64,000 nt of DNA. It comes from Prorocentrum cordatum (Eukaryota; Sar; Dinophyceae; Prorocentrales; Prorocentraceae). Numbering within the stretch: the first letter of the stretch is position 1; each line of letters opens with the position of its first letter. A program made the translations under genes and the position numbers. Shown here in pieces: positions 1 through 10,397 of the stretch. The stretch is from positions 77,501 to 141,500 of the forward strand of contig CAUYUJ010014263.1 in the NCBI GenBank assembly GCA_963575745.1. Reading direction: 5' to 3'. Under the pieces are notes generated by a model. The model made no database searches and was not told the DNA's origin. It saw only the letters and a program-made list of their open reading frames with translations.

Positions 1-437
1 GGCTCGGAGCTGAAGCTCTTGCTGCGGCTCCTTGTAGCTCACACGCTGGATCGGCGGATTGCTTTGTGTGTGTCTTTGGGCCCCTTCATCCGGGGCGCAC
101 GTGAGCGGGGTCGGCGCTGACGGGCGCTCGTCCAGCCCCACCCGATCCCTATGGCTGACCCCGGTTTGGCCAGGGCGGGAGAACCACCCAGACCCGACCT
201 TTGGCGTTTTCTGCACGGCCCTGGGCGGTTCCGGCGCAGCCCTGCGCCCCGTTCGATGCCTTCTTTGGGTACGCTTGCTGAACGGCTCCGCGTGCCGGGG
301 TGCCTGTTGCGAGGGTGGATTCTCCGCTCTCTGGCCCGGGAGCCACGTGGGACCGACGCCGACCTCGCCCCCTCCCCCCCGTGCTTCCGCTGGCACGGGT
401 TCCGGGAGCTGCCGCGCGGCCGGCGGAGTTCGCCTTT
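1..437. other. Unassigned GC-rich sequence
   Basis: I see no gene, repeat or recognisable RNA. The overlapping open frames on both strands are what high GC content produces and none shows a domain. Confidence 0.5.
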
Positions 438-605
438 GTGGCCTTGAGTCGGGCCTGTCCCTCCACAGGAGGACTATTCAAGAATTGTCACAAAATACTC
501 TTGGGGCGATGTCTTGACCATTTTGGAAAATTTTAGGATATGTTTGTTGACTATTTTTTATGTTTCGTCCAAAATCCCCCTGTAGGGGGACAGGCCAGAC
601 TTAAA
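438..605 (+). mobile_element. TIR element, family 'GTCGGGC', copy 1
   Basis: An AT-richer core is flanked by imperfect terminal inverted repeats. The left arm contains GAGTCGGGCCTGTCCCTCC and the right arm contains GGGGGACAGGCCAGACTTAAA. The same arms and core (for example TATGTTTCGTCCAAAATCC) recur near 2078, 38463, 57860 and 61780. It encodes nothing, so it is probably a non-autonomous DNA element. Confidence 0.65.
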
Positions 606-1063
606 CGTGGCCGTGGGGCCGACCCCGAGGGGAGCGCCGGCCCCGGCTGGGAGTCCCCGACCGCCTCCCCTGGCGTACTGTCAGTTCGTGTCGTGTCGAC
701 CAGCGTCGGAGGGAGGAGGAGCGATGCCAACACCACCAGGGGGCCCACGTCCAGCGAGGAGGTCCAGGACGCCTCCCCGAGCTGGATGCTGGGGATGTCT
801 CGAGCGAGAGGGGGGCACCACACCACCAGGGAGACCCCCCTTGCCTCCTCGCACCTCCTCGCCCCGCTGGTGCTGGTGTCGCCTCTCCTTGTTCCCATAG
901 CGGCGACCCCGCCAGCGGCGTTCCATTGTTAACGCCGCGGACGACCCAGAATCGTTCACAGTGGAACGATGTGGACACGTCGGAAACGGCCGATCGTTGA
1001 AGGTTCAACGATCCCCGCGGTGTCGGAAATCAACGCCGAAGTCGGCACGACACGAACCTGACG
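606..1063. other. Unassigned sequence
   Basis: No coding or repeat signal recognised. Confidence 0.4.
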
Positions 1064-1242
1064 TACAGTGGAGGTCCATGCCAAGAAGCACCCTGCTCGC
1101 CTCCAGGGTGCCCTTGGTTTCTTGGGCTTCGATGGTTTTGCGATGGAAGGCGTGACGCTCCAACACCAAAAATCAATGGACGTCCTGGGGTTTCAGGTTT
1201 GGGTTTCTGTGGAAGTTGTCTTGTGGTCCAGGCCCTATTGTA
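1064..1242 (+). mobile_element. Tc1/mariner-like MITE, family 'TACAGT-GGGGCCC', copy 1
   Basis: A 179-bp non-coding unit starting TACAGTGGAGGTCCATGCC and ending GGCCCTATTGTA. Its body (CTGCTCGCCTCCAGGGTGCC, then AATCAATGGACGTCCTGGGG) recurs at 21076, 34550, 36234 and 50525. CAGT at the tips, inside TA, is the usual signature of Tc1/mariner-type elements. No transposase is present. Confidence 0.75.
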
Positions 1243-1651
1243 TTTGTCCGCATGTTGCACCCAGATCTGTTGAAGGCCATTCGATATCGCGGATGGCGTG
1301 ACCCAGATGCCATTGTTTCCCTTCAGTCATGTTGTAGGCTTTTGCCGTCAACGCTGTTTGGAAGATGTTGCGCCCCAGACGCACAAGTATGACTTGTTTG
1401 CGAGGTGGTTGTTGTCTTATTCTCTCTCTCAACTTCCTTTTTGCGATGCTCTCTCTCTCCCTCTGCGCTCCTTCCCTCGCTCCCCTGCCCACCCCCCGTC
1501 CTCTTGTGTTCCCGCCTCCTCGCCTTCCCGCTCCCCACCTGGCCCCTCGATTCGGGGGGGGGGAAGTGAGGAGGGGCGGGCCTTCTCAGAAGGTTGGGAA
1601 GCCCCACCTGGCCTTCTGAGAAGGTCTCCGCGCCAGTAGGAGGAGGATCAG
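1243..1651. other. Unassigned, with a fragment of the GGGGAAGTGAG element
   Basis: About 1552-1625 repeats one arm of the TIR element at 1652 (GGGAAGTGAGGAGGGGCGGG, then CCTTCTCAGAAGG). The rest shows nothing recognisable. Confidence 0.45.
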
Positions 1652-1864
1652 CGGCGAGGCCAGGGGGGAAGTGAGAACTAGCGGGCCTTGTCAGCAGGTT
1701 CGGAAGCCCCCTCTGACTTTCTGAGAGGTTCTCTACGCCTTAGCCTTCCCCGAAGACACACAGAACCTCGCACAACCTCTCGGAAGGCCAGCGCCACTCC
1801 GAGAAGCTCCTCCGCTGTCTGGGAAGGCCTTCTTCTTTTCACTTCCCCCCGTCGCTCGTCGCCG
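1652..1864 (+). mobile_element. TIR element, family 'CGGCGGCGA', copy 1
   Basis: Inverted ends: CGGCGAGGCCAGGGGGGAAG on the left and CACTTCCCCCCGTCG...CGCCG on the right. The interior is palindromic and rich in CTTCTSAGAAGG motifs. Related copies at 21442 and 38945 have clear target-site duplications. Non-coding. Confidence 0.65.
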
Positions 1865-1874
1865 AGAGGAGGAG

Positions 1875-1985
1875 GGAGGTGGAGGAGGAGGAGGAGGACG
1901 ACGAGGACGACGACGACGACGACGATTGACGACGATGACGACGACGACGACGACGATTGACGACGATGACGACTACGACCACGGC
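1875..1985. repeat. GAG/GAC/GAT trinucleotide tract
   Basis: GGAGGA units grade into GACGAC and GACGAT units. Open frames through it are simple Arg/Asp/Thr runs. Confidence 0.9.
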
Positions 1986-2077
1986 TGGCGCTGGCGGTGG
2001 CGACAAGGGGGGGGAGATCCCCGAAGGTCTCCCCGCAGGCCCGGAGGCCCAGAAGCAGGCCAGGACCTCCAGAAGCG

Positions 2078-2247
2078 CCCAGGAGTACGTCGGGCACGTC
2101 CTCCTACAGGAGAAGGATCATCAAAAATCAAACAGACAGTCTGGGCACGTGCTTCTGTTATGTCCTTGATGTGTTTGATCATTTGTTCGGCTGTTTGTCA
2201 TGTTTCTTCCAACACCTGTAGGAGGACATGCCCGCCCTAAGCCCAGG
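2078..2247 (+). mobile_element. TIR element, family 'GTCGGGC', copy 2
   Basis: Left arm AGTACGTCGGGCACGTCCTC; right arm AGGAGGACATGCCCGCCCTA. The core is AT-richer and contains GTTTGATCATTTG. Same family as the element at 438. Confidence 0.65.
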
Positions 2248-2387
2248 ACGAGGAGGACAACCGCGAGGACGAGGACGAGCCGAACCTGGGGCGAGGGGCT
2301 CTCCACCGAGACACACCGGCCACTCGTGCGCACCGCGTGCGAGCAGGACAGACACACTGCAGAGCGCTGGTCAGGGAGGCGAAAGAG

Positions 2388-2462
2388 GAGGAGGAGGAGG
2401 AGGAGGAGGAGGAGGAGGAGGAGGAGGAGGAGGGGGAGGGGGAGGGGGAGGAGGAGTGGGAC
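2388..2462. repeat. GGA trinucleotide tract
   Basis: Near-pure GGA units interrupted by GGGGGA. Confidence 0.95.
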
Positions 2463-2909
2463 GAGGAAGGAGGAAAAGGTTTTTATCAGCGATCCCATGG
2501 GGACATGACCATGGTGCACACAGGCGTGCAACAGCCGCCCATCATAGGTGGGCGAGCGTAAGGCAGCTATGCGAGCCGCCGCGCGGGCCGGAACGCGCGC
2601 CAGCATGGCCAGCATCCCGGGTGTGTCGATAGTTGTTCTGGACAGCGCGGGAACGAAATTGAAGTCTTCTTGTGGCGGCAAAGCGGCGGCGTTGCGCAGA
2701 AACGACGCACCGCGACGCGTACACACACTGACCGTCGACTGTTCACGATAGAGTGGATATATACCCAAACCGAATCGTCTGCAGATCGTCGGAGAACCCG
2801 AAAGCTTACGTTGCGAGCGCTCGTTGCCGAGGAGATGGCACCGCTGTGCAGTGTACCCAACGCACACTACACCAACAAACACATAGTTACAACCTTGTTT
2901 TTTTGTTTC
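2463..2909. other. Unassigned sequence
   Basis: Mixed-composition DNA with no recognised coding domain or repeat. Confidence 0.4.
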
Positions 2910-2961
2910 GCTCTCTCTCTCTCTCTGGCGCTCTCTCTCTATCTCTCTCTCTCTCTCTCTC
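2910..2961. repeat. CT dinucleotide tract
   Basis: CTCTCTCT run with three short interruptions. Confidence 0.95.
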
Positions 2962-3695
2962 CTGAACTACTCACTGGGCCAACTCGTGGCCGATCGTGAG
3001 GTCTAGCACCGACCCGCAGGTTTTGAAGAGGCCCTTGCATCCAAACAGTCGCACCGAGGGATCAGAGGAATACTGGAGGCAACGGAGACAACGCGCACGT
3101 CCTTGGCCAAGCTCGTCCCAGGCGTGTCAGCCCCCCGATTTCAAAAACTTGGCCCTCGGGCCATTAGGAGGACGACCGAATGTCTCCTGAGGGAAAACCG
3201 CCACCGTCTTGCCGAGGACGCTGGCCGCCAAACCAAGCTTTTCACACATCCCGTCCACCTGTTCACTCCCGTGCACAGAGGGTTCAGGGTGGAGGAGGAG
3301 CGCCTGCTTGGCGTGAACATTTGCAGTCCAGTTATCCACACCGGTACGTTGTTCTGGCCCAGACAGATCCCGGGACTCGTCCAGAGGCCTTTGGGCCAAG
3401 AGCGTTACAGAATTGATTGTTCGTGCCTCGGCCATCGATCTACGATGGTGGCCTCGGTGGCGACGGCAGCGGCAGTAGCAGCGTGTGCGGGCAGTGTTTT
3501 CTTACTCGCTCCCAGTACGTGTGCGGCAGGCTTGTGCGCACGACGACTCTCCCGATGCCGCCTCTCTCCCCACCCTATTCTCTCGCATCCGTCACAATTC
3601 GCAGTGCCCTCGCCAGGCCTACTGAACGCGCGTGCAGCTTGCCTCTGTCGCGCTGCAACGTAAGACTGTGCGCACGGCAACAGCGACTGCGACGT
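2962..3695. other. Unassigned sequence
   Basis: About 730 bases without a feature I can support. Confidence 0.4.
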
Positions 3696-3699
3696 CGAC

Positions 3700-5570
<1,871 letters not shown>

Positions 5571-5589
5571 CTGCCAGTGCCTGCCCGAA

Positions 5590-5920
5590 TCAGGGGGCCT
5601 CCCCGAGGAGGCCTCCCCGGAGAGGGCCTCCCCGAAGAGGGCCCCTCCGAGGGGCCTCCGGAGGGGGCTTCCCCGATGGGGCCTCCGAGGGCTTCTCCAG
5701 AGGGCTTCCCGAGGGGCAGGGCCTCCAGAGGGTCTCCAGGGCCCTCCGGAGGGCCCCTCCAAGGGGCCCCCGAGGCGCCTCCGAGGTTCTCTCCGATGAG
5801 GGCCTCTGGAGAGTGCCTCTCCGAAGAGGGCCTCTCAGATGAGGGCCTCTAAGAAGAGCGCCTCCCCGAGGGGCCTCCGAAGAGCGCCTCTCCGAAGAGG
5901 GCCCATCCGAGGGGCAGGGC
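5590..5920. repeat. Degenerate GGGCCTCCCCGAGGA minisatellite
   Basis: About 20 imperfect copies of a 15-bp, partly palindromic unit (CCTCCCCGAAGAGGG). Non-coding. Confidence 0.85.
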
Positions 5921-6319
5921 CGCTGGGTCCGCCGGCGCCGGCGGCGGGGAGGACGGCGGCGGTCGGGAGATCTGAGATAGGGGTTGACGCAAGCGGTCGG
6001 TGGTTCAGAGATGGGGTCTTGAGGGATGGTGTCCGAAGGACAGGAAGGGGTCCAAGGGTAATTCGATTGACATTGTTTGAGGCACTTCGTCCGTAGGACC
6101 CCATCCTTCAGGACCTCACCTTTGGACCGCGGATCGTGCAGTATCCTGCAGAGCTAGGGCGCCAGGTGTTTAATGCAAGTGGAGGTCAGCAAGGGTGCCA
6201 GCTCTTGGATCCTGCAGACCCAGGACGCCGGATTTTGCAGGATTTTGCAGAGCCAGGGCTGCACTCACCCGGGTTAGGGTGCAGGGTAGGATCTTGCATC
6301 GACTACTCCTGACTCCTGA
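5921..6319. other. Dispersed-repeat fragment and CCTGCAG-rich DNA
   Basis: About 5925-6030 resembles 6560-6660 and 10720-10835 (GGGCCGCTGGG, a GGCGGC-rich stretch, then GGTGGTTCAGAGATGGGGTC). About 6130-6300 carries scattered CCTGCAG and GGATCCTGCAG motifs. No gene seen. Confidence 0.5.
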
Positions 6320-6476
6320 GAGTGACCCTCGGCAAGAGTGACCTTTGGTGCGGGTTCATCGGGACCTCCCCGAGCGCTAAAAGCGAAGCGATAGCAGCTG
6401 CATGCGCGCTCGGATTTGGCCCTTTTGTGCCTCCTTTTTCCGCGCACCAAAGGTCACTCCTGCTTAGGGTCACTCT
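6320..6476 (+). mobile_element. TIR element with doubled GAGTGACC ends
   Basis: A 157-bp unit with about 37-bp inverted ends. The left arm carries GAGTGACCCTCGG then GAGTGACCTTTGGTGCG. The right arm carries CGCACCAAAGGTCACTC then AGGGTCACTC. Each arm holds two copies of GAGTGACC, the layout of terminal plus subterminal binding sites. No coding capacity and no second copy in the window. Confidence 0.65.
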
Positions 6477-6549
6477 TGCGTGTGGCCAACTGCAGGATCC
6501 TGCAGGATCCTGCAAAGTCTGACTGACCTGGATTTGCGTAGACGCGGAC

Positions 6550-6725
6550 CAGTGCGTCCCCGACGGGCCGCTGGGGGCTGCTGGCGGCGGCAGCGGCGGC
6601 GGCAACGGCCACGAGCCCCCGAGCGGTGGTTCAAAGATGGGGTCCTGAAGGATGAACAGAAAACGGAATAAACATGAGCTTTTGACGGTCCTCGCGGATT
6701 CGCTGGATCTGCGATGGGCCCCCCT
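6550..6725. repeat. Dispersed repeat plus one arm of the AAACAT/CCGCGCGGATT foldback family
   Basis: 6560-6650 matches 10720-10835. 6655-6710 (AATAAACATGAGCTTTTGAC, then CGCGGATTCGCTGGATC) matches one arm of the foldback elements at 22057 and 33941, but no opposing arm is evident here. Confidence 0.5.
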
Positions 6726-6784
6726 GACGGGGCCACGCCACGTATTCTTGGCGCCGCTGGCGGGAATCTGGGGAGCAGGGGCAG

Positions 6785-7020
6785 AAGGATTTGGATGAGG
6801 TGGAGATGGAGGAGGGGGAGCCTGAGGAGGAGGAGGAGCTGGAGGAGGCTGAGGAGCAGGAGGAGGAGGAAGGAGGAATAAGGAGGAGGAGGAGGAAGTG
6901 AGGAGGAAGTGTGGAGGAGGACGAGGAGGAGGAGGGAGAGTGGAGGAGGACGACGAGGGAGGAAGAGGAGGAGGAGGAGGAGGAGGAGGAGGAGGTGGAA
7001 CAGGAGGAGGAGGAGGAGTT
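6785..7020. repeat. GGA trinucleotide tract
   Basis: GGAGGA units with occasional CTG, AAG and GAC interruptions. Confidence 0.9.
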
Positions 7021-7500
7021 CGGCGCCCTCTGTGTATTGCACACGCGCAGCCAACGAACTACCGCCTGGAGAGAAGCAACAGCTGCGCAGGAATGGCATA
7101 GGGGGTGACCACGGCGCTTGTGAAGACTCGCGGCCCAGCGGTTCCGACATGGTGCGTTGGGAGCCAAAGGCATCCCAGTCAGAACAGCTGGCACGGCATA
7201 CTGAGGAGCACAAGCTCCCGAGCCTTGGGTGGGCACAAGGCCCCTTGGGACTTACGTGGCACAAGCAACCGCCTCCCGAGGAAATGCCGATCCCTGAGGG
7301 TCAGATCACAAAGAAATGACCGTCAACAGCAGGGCCAGGCTGAGACGGGGGCCGTGCTACACCCAACGACGGGAGACCCGTCGATACAGGTTTCGCAACG
7401 TCCACCCCAAGCCCCAGAGCCCGCAGTTCCAGAAACATCGGCTGGTTGCACCCGAGGGTGCACGGCACTGACACCATGAAAACAGGTGCCAGGCCCCCCC
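7021..7500. other. Unassigned sequence
   Basis: No feature recognised between the two GGA tracts. Confidence 0.4.
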
Positions 7501-7503
7501 CTC

Positions 7504-7746
7504 GGGGCGGAGGAGGAGGAGGAGGAGGAGGAGGAGGAGGAGGAGCAGGAGGAGCAGGAGGAGCAAGAGGAGGAGGAGGAGGAGGAGGAGGGGGAGGAGG
7601 AGGAGGAGGAGGAGGAGGAGGAGGAGAGGAGGAGGAGGAGGAGGAGGAGGGGGAGGAGGAGGGGGAGAGGAGGAAGAGGAGGAGGAGGAGAGATGAGGAG
7701 GAAGGAGGAGGAGGAGGAGGAGGAGGAGGAGGAGGAGGAGGAGCAG
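7504..7746. repeat. GGA trinucleotide tract
   Basis: Almost uninterrupted GGA/GAG. Long open frames here are Gly, Glu or Arg runs (Pro, Ser or Leu on the other strand). Confidence 0.95.
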
Positions 7747-7995
7747 TGACGACCCAGTAGGAGGCGGAGCAGCGGACGCAGGGGAGGAGAGCGGCGGGCA
7801 GGGCCACGAGCCCACGGGCATGCCGCCCGCCCTCGGGGCGAGCTGGCCGGGCACCCTGGGCGGCCTGGGCACGCCGATGCCGCCCTGGGGCGGGGGCGGG
7901 GGTGGGGCGGGGAGGGCCGCCGCGCGGCGCCCGAGCGTGCTGGAGCTGGTGGGCCGACGTTCCACTGCCACTGCCAGGAGGGAGGATGGGCAGGT

Positions 7996-8130
7996 CCTCC
8001 TTCTGCTCCTCCTCCTTCTCCTCCTCCCCCTCCTCCTCCTGCTCCTGCTTTCCTCCTCCTCCTCCTCCTCCTGCTCCCTCTCCTCCTGCTCCTCCTCCTC
8101 TTCCTTCTCCTCCTCCTTCCCCTCCATTCC
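7996..8130. repeat. CTC trinucleotide tract
   Basis: CTCCTC units, polarity opposite to the GGA tract at 7504. The GC-rich 7747-7995 between them shows nothing. Confidence 0.9.
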
Positions 8131-8234
8131 TGTTCCTTCTGACGAACTTCTCCCCGTCGCACCCCGGGGCAAGTTTTTATGGCGTGCCGGGCGTTCCCCA
8201 TGAGACCCCTCCCCATTTATGATTCTGAAACTCA

Positions 8235-8575
8235 GAAAGTGGCAGCAGTTTCACAGATGGAGAGGGTGGTTTTTCTAAATGTGGCTCTCGCCCTAGCGCC
8301 GCGCAAATTCGTTCTCAACATGAGCAAGAGCTTCACGGATTGAGGGTCACCCGTTTTCAAACTGTGGTTCTCGCCCTTGCGCCGTGCATAGTCGTTTTAA
8401 ACATGTGCAAGAGTTACACGGATTGAGGATCACTCGTTTTCAATATGTGATTCTCGCCTTAGCGCCGCGCACATCCGTCCTAAAACATGGCAAGAGCTTC
8501 ACGGACTGGGGGCGGCTCCTTTTCAATATGTGGTTCTCGTTTCAGCGCCGCACACATTCGTTTCATAAAATTCAG
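8235..8575. repeat. 83-bp tandem repeat, about 4 copies
   Basis: GCAAGAGCTTCACGG at 8324 recurs at 8407 (GCAAGAGTTACACGG) and 8490, an exact 83-bp spacing. Each unit also carries a TGTGGTTCTCGCC...GCGCCGCGCA block. The period is not a multiple of three, so it is unlikely to be coding. Confidence 0.85.
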
Positions 8576-8731
8576 AAGATGTTCGCAGATTCCCGTGATC
8601 AACGTACCAGGCTGGCGTTTTGGAAGGATTCCGGATTTTGCAGGTGCACCAGTTACGTTGATTCGCGGCACGATCCAGGATCGTCAAGACGCAACAATCA
8701 GGGTGATCCGTGGCGATGGAATCCCGCGACA

Positions 8732-8748
8732 ATGTTTTGGCATGCTTC
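8732..8748. repeat. Target-site duplication, left copy (17 bp)
   Basis: ATGTTTTGGCATGCTTC, immediately before the first base of the SL at 8749. It is identical in all 17 bases to 10381-10397. Confidence 0.92.
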
Positions 8749-8770
8749 TCCGTAGCCATTTTGGCTCAAG
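8749..8770 (+). other. Dinoflagellate spliced-leader sequence, complete
   Basis: All 22 bases match the dinoflagellate SL consensus (D)CCGTAGCC...TTGGCTCAAG, here with T at the variable first position. In the genome this exon normally appears only in SL RNA genes, where a donor site follows. Here it runs straight into transcript sequence, so it was carried in by reverse transcription. Confidence 0.95.
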
Positions 8771-8785
8771 CCATCCTGGCTCAAG
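8771..8785 (+). other. Relict spliced leader, partial and mutated
   Basis: CCATCCTGGCTCAAG matches the last 15 bases of the SL at 13 positions (TT to CC inside). It begins exactly after the position of the internal AG in CCGTAG. That is what remains when a genomic SL copy is used as a trans-splice acceptor and a new SL is joined on. It records an earlier round of retroposition. Confidence 0.9.
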
Positions 8786-8808
8786 GGTCGTTTTTTTCTC
8801 AAACGACT

Positions 8809-8853
8809 ATGGCTTGCACTTTTCCTGCCTGGGCTCACCACGTGGCTCGATGA
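8809..8853 (+). CDS. Short upstream ORF in the retrocopy leader
   Basis: The first ATG after the SL, at 8809, opens 14 codons and stops with TGA at 8851. It is out of frame with the main ORF. It may be chance, but an ATG here would be read first and could reduce translation of the downstream gene. Confidence 0.3.
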   Translation: MACTFPAWAHHVAR

Positions 8854-8911
8854 TGTGCGGCCGAGTCAGGTGCCACGCTGGAGGCAGAATACCAGTACAG
8901 TCCTTACTACC

Positions 8912-10090
8912 ATGTTGAAGGGTGCTCATTGTGCACACATCCAAGGCGGTCATCGCATATTTCAAGCGTTACGGTTTTGTTGCTCGCCCACAGAAGTCGT
9001 GGATTCTCGAACGCAGCTCGTGTTTTGTTCCGATCGGATTCCTGCGGTTAGCTCTTTGGGCAGGGTCAAGTCTGCATATGGGAAGATATCTTATGGATGT
9101 ATCACAGCAGCTGGATATTGTGTCACTTCCGTGGGAAGACAACGCGCCATGGTTCATCGTTTGGTGGCCCGTGCATTCCTTGGCCCACCACCAACAGCCC
9201 AGCACTCCGATGTGCACCACATTGACGGCGTTCGCAGCAACAACAAATCGCAGAATTTGCAGTATGTGACGCGCAGCCAGAACATTTGGTTCTCTTGGCG
9301 GAATCCCAATCGGGGTGTTCCTGCAGGTGCTCTTTCGCTGCCAGTGAGGGGTAGACCTCGCGGAGCTGAAGTATGGCATCATTTCAAGTCCATGCGAGAA
9401 GCAGAGCGGATGAGCAGTGCGTCCCATGTTAGATTTCGTTGTAATGGGATGTATAAGCAAGTTGGAGGGTGGGAGTTCCAGCGCGTGGAGCCCAATGTTG
9501 TCAACACGCTACAAGGAGAGCAGTGGCTAGATGCGCTTTATCCAGACACTGGTGTTCTTATACGTGGGTGGGAGGTCAGTTCCCTCGGGCGAGTACGTTC
9601 ATCGCGTGCCCCAGCCTCTTGGGGAACTTTGACTGCCTGTGGTTACCGTTCCGTCGGGATTTCAATAAAAGGCCACGCGAAACGATTCTTGGTCCACCGC
9701 ATTGTCGCGCGCTCGTTCCTGATTCCAGGTCCCCCGTCAGGCAGCTGGGTAGTCAACCATAAAGACAGTGACCGAAACAATAATCATGTTGATAATTTAG
9801 AGTACGCGACACCTTCCGAGAATTTACGTCATTCGTACCGAAACAATCCGAGACGGCGGACCAATCGCGAGGCGCTCGCAAAGCCTATTTTGGGTCGACC
9901 GCTTGGAGGTGATGTTTGGCAACGGTATCCTTCTGGAGCGGACGCGGCCAAGCTTCTAGGTCTCTCGCAAAGTGCAATTTCAAAATGTTGCATGGGCAAA
10001 TCTCGCCAAACAAAAGGCTTTGAATTTGAATTTGCAGCTCCAGTTCTTCCTGATGTGCTGGAAGGCGAGGAGTGGAGAAACATAGTATAG
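8912..10090 (+). CDS. Tandem NUMOD4-HNH homing-endonuclease-like protein
   Basis: 392 residues from the first in-frame ATG. It holds two related units of about 183 residues. Unit 1 has a VSSLGRVKS NUMOD4 motif near residue 30, then an HNH core with VHHIDG at 101-106, N110-N111 and N115-L116. Unit 2 has a NUMOD4 start (LQGEQW at 200-205, then VSSLGRVRS), an HNH core with VNHKD at 281-285, N289-N291 and N295-L296, and a NUMOD1-like helix-turn-helix near 345-370 (AAKLLGLSQSAISKCCMG). The last residues, LEGEEWRNIV, begin a third NUMOD4 unit that is cut off by TAG. HNH domains of this family bind a metal and nick DNA, and NUMODs are DNA-binding modules. Whether this protein cuts DNA is unknown. 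The frame is also open upstream without an ATG. The gene lies inside the retroposed SL-mRNA, so it is intronless and any promoter must lie outside the insertion. Confidence 0.85.
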   Translation: MLKGAHCAHIQGGHRIFQALRFCCSPTEVVDSRTQLVFCSDRIPAVSSLGRVKSAYGKISYGCITAAGYCVTSVGRQRAMVHRLVARAFLGPPPTAQHSDVHHIDGVRSNNKSQNLQYVTRSQNIWFSWRNPNRGVPAGALSLPVRGRPRGAEVWHHFKSMREAERMSSASHVRFRCNGMYKQVGGWEFQRVEPNVVNTLQGEQWLDALYPDTGVLIRGWEVSSLGRVRSSRAPASWGTLTACGYRSVGISIKGHAKRFLVHRIVARSFLIPGPPSGSWVVNHKDSDRNNNHVDNLEYATPSENLRHSYRNNPRRRTNREALAKPILGRPLGGDVWQRYPSGADAAKLLGLSQSAISKCCMGKSRQTKGFEFEFAAPVLPDVLEGEEWRNIV

Positions 10091-10380
10091 GATCTCCGCT
10101 TCTCCCCATAAGCGCCGCCGTGTCGTCGGATCACGAGTCCTTCCTTTGCAGCTTTGGCTCGGTGCTGCTTTGCCACATTGCACCTCGCGCGGCTCCGAGA
10201 CGACTCCTCTCCGCGAGGCTAGGCGAGGCGGGAAGTTTTCAAGCGTGGGGCAGGGAGAGGGGCAAACATCTCCCCGAAGGTCGAGCTTACAGAGGGGGGA
10301 AGGGCGTGTCGTCCAGAGAGGCGCTGCATAGCCGCGAGTACACGTTACGATGTTGTTCTGCGCGCGACCAGGAGAAAAAC

Positions 10381-10397
10381 ATGTTTTGGCATGCTTC
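10381..10397. repeat. Target-site duplication, right copy (17 bp)
   Basis: Identical to 8732-8748 and directly follows the GAGAAAAAC end of the retrocopy. Joining 8748 to 10398 gives the presumed empty site. Confidence 0.92.

Larger units (their letters stand above)
8749..10380 (+). mobile_element. Retroposed spliced-leader mRNA (processed cDNA insertion)
   Basis: A 1632-bp intronless insertion. Its 5' end is exactly a full SL, the mature 5' end of a trans-spliced dinoflagellate mRNA. Its 3' end is GGAGAAAAAC, possibly the remnant of a short A tail. A perfect 17-bp direct repeat flanks it. This is the structure expected from LINE-type target-primed reverse transcription of a mature mRNA. The intact 22-nt SL and perfect flanking repeat argue that the insertion is recent. 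It carries the NUMOD4-HNH gene with about 290 bp of 3' UTR. Confidence 0.9.

Noticed and set aside
8598-8664. Small inverted repeat ATCAACGTA...TACGTTGAT as a mobile element
   Set aside because: Short arms, only one copy, no flanking duplication; could be a chance hairpin.
8912-10090. Bacterial or phage origin for the HNH gene
   Set aside because: The SL leader and mRNA-like insertion show it was a nuclear dinoflagellate transcript, even if the family is ancient and mobile.
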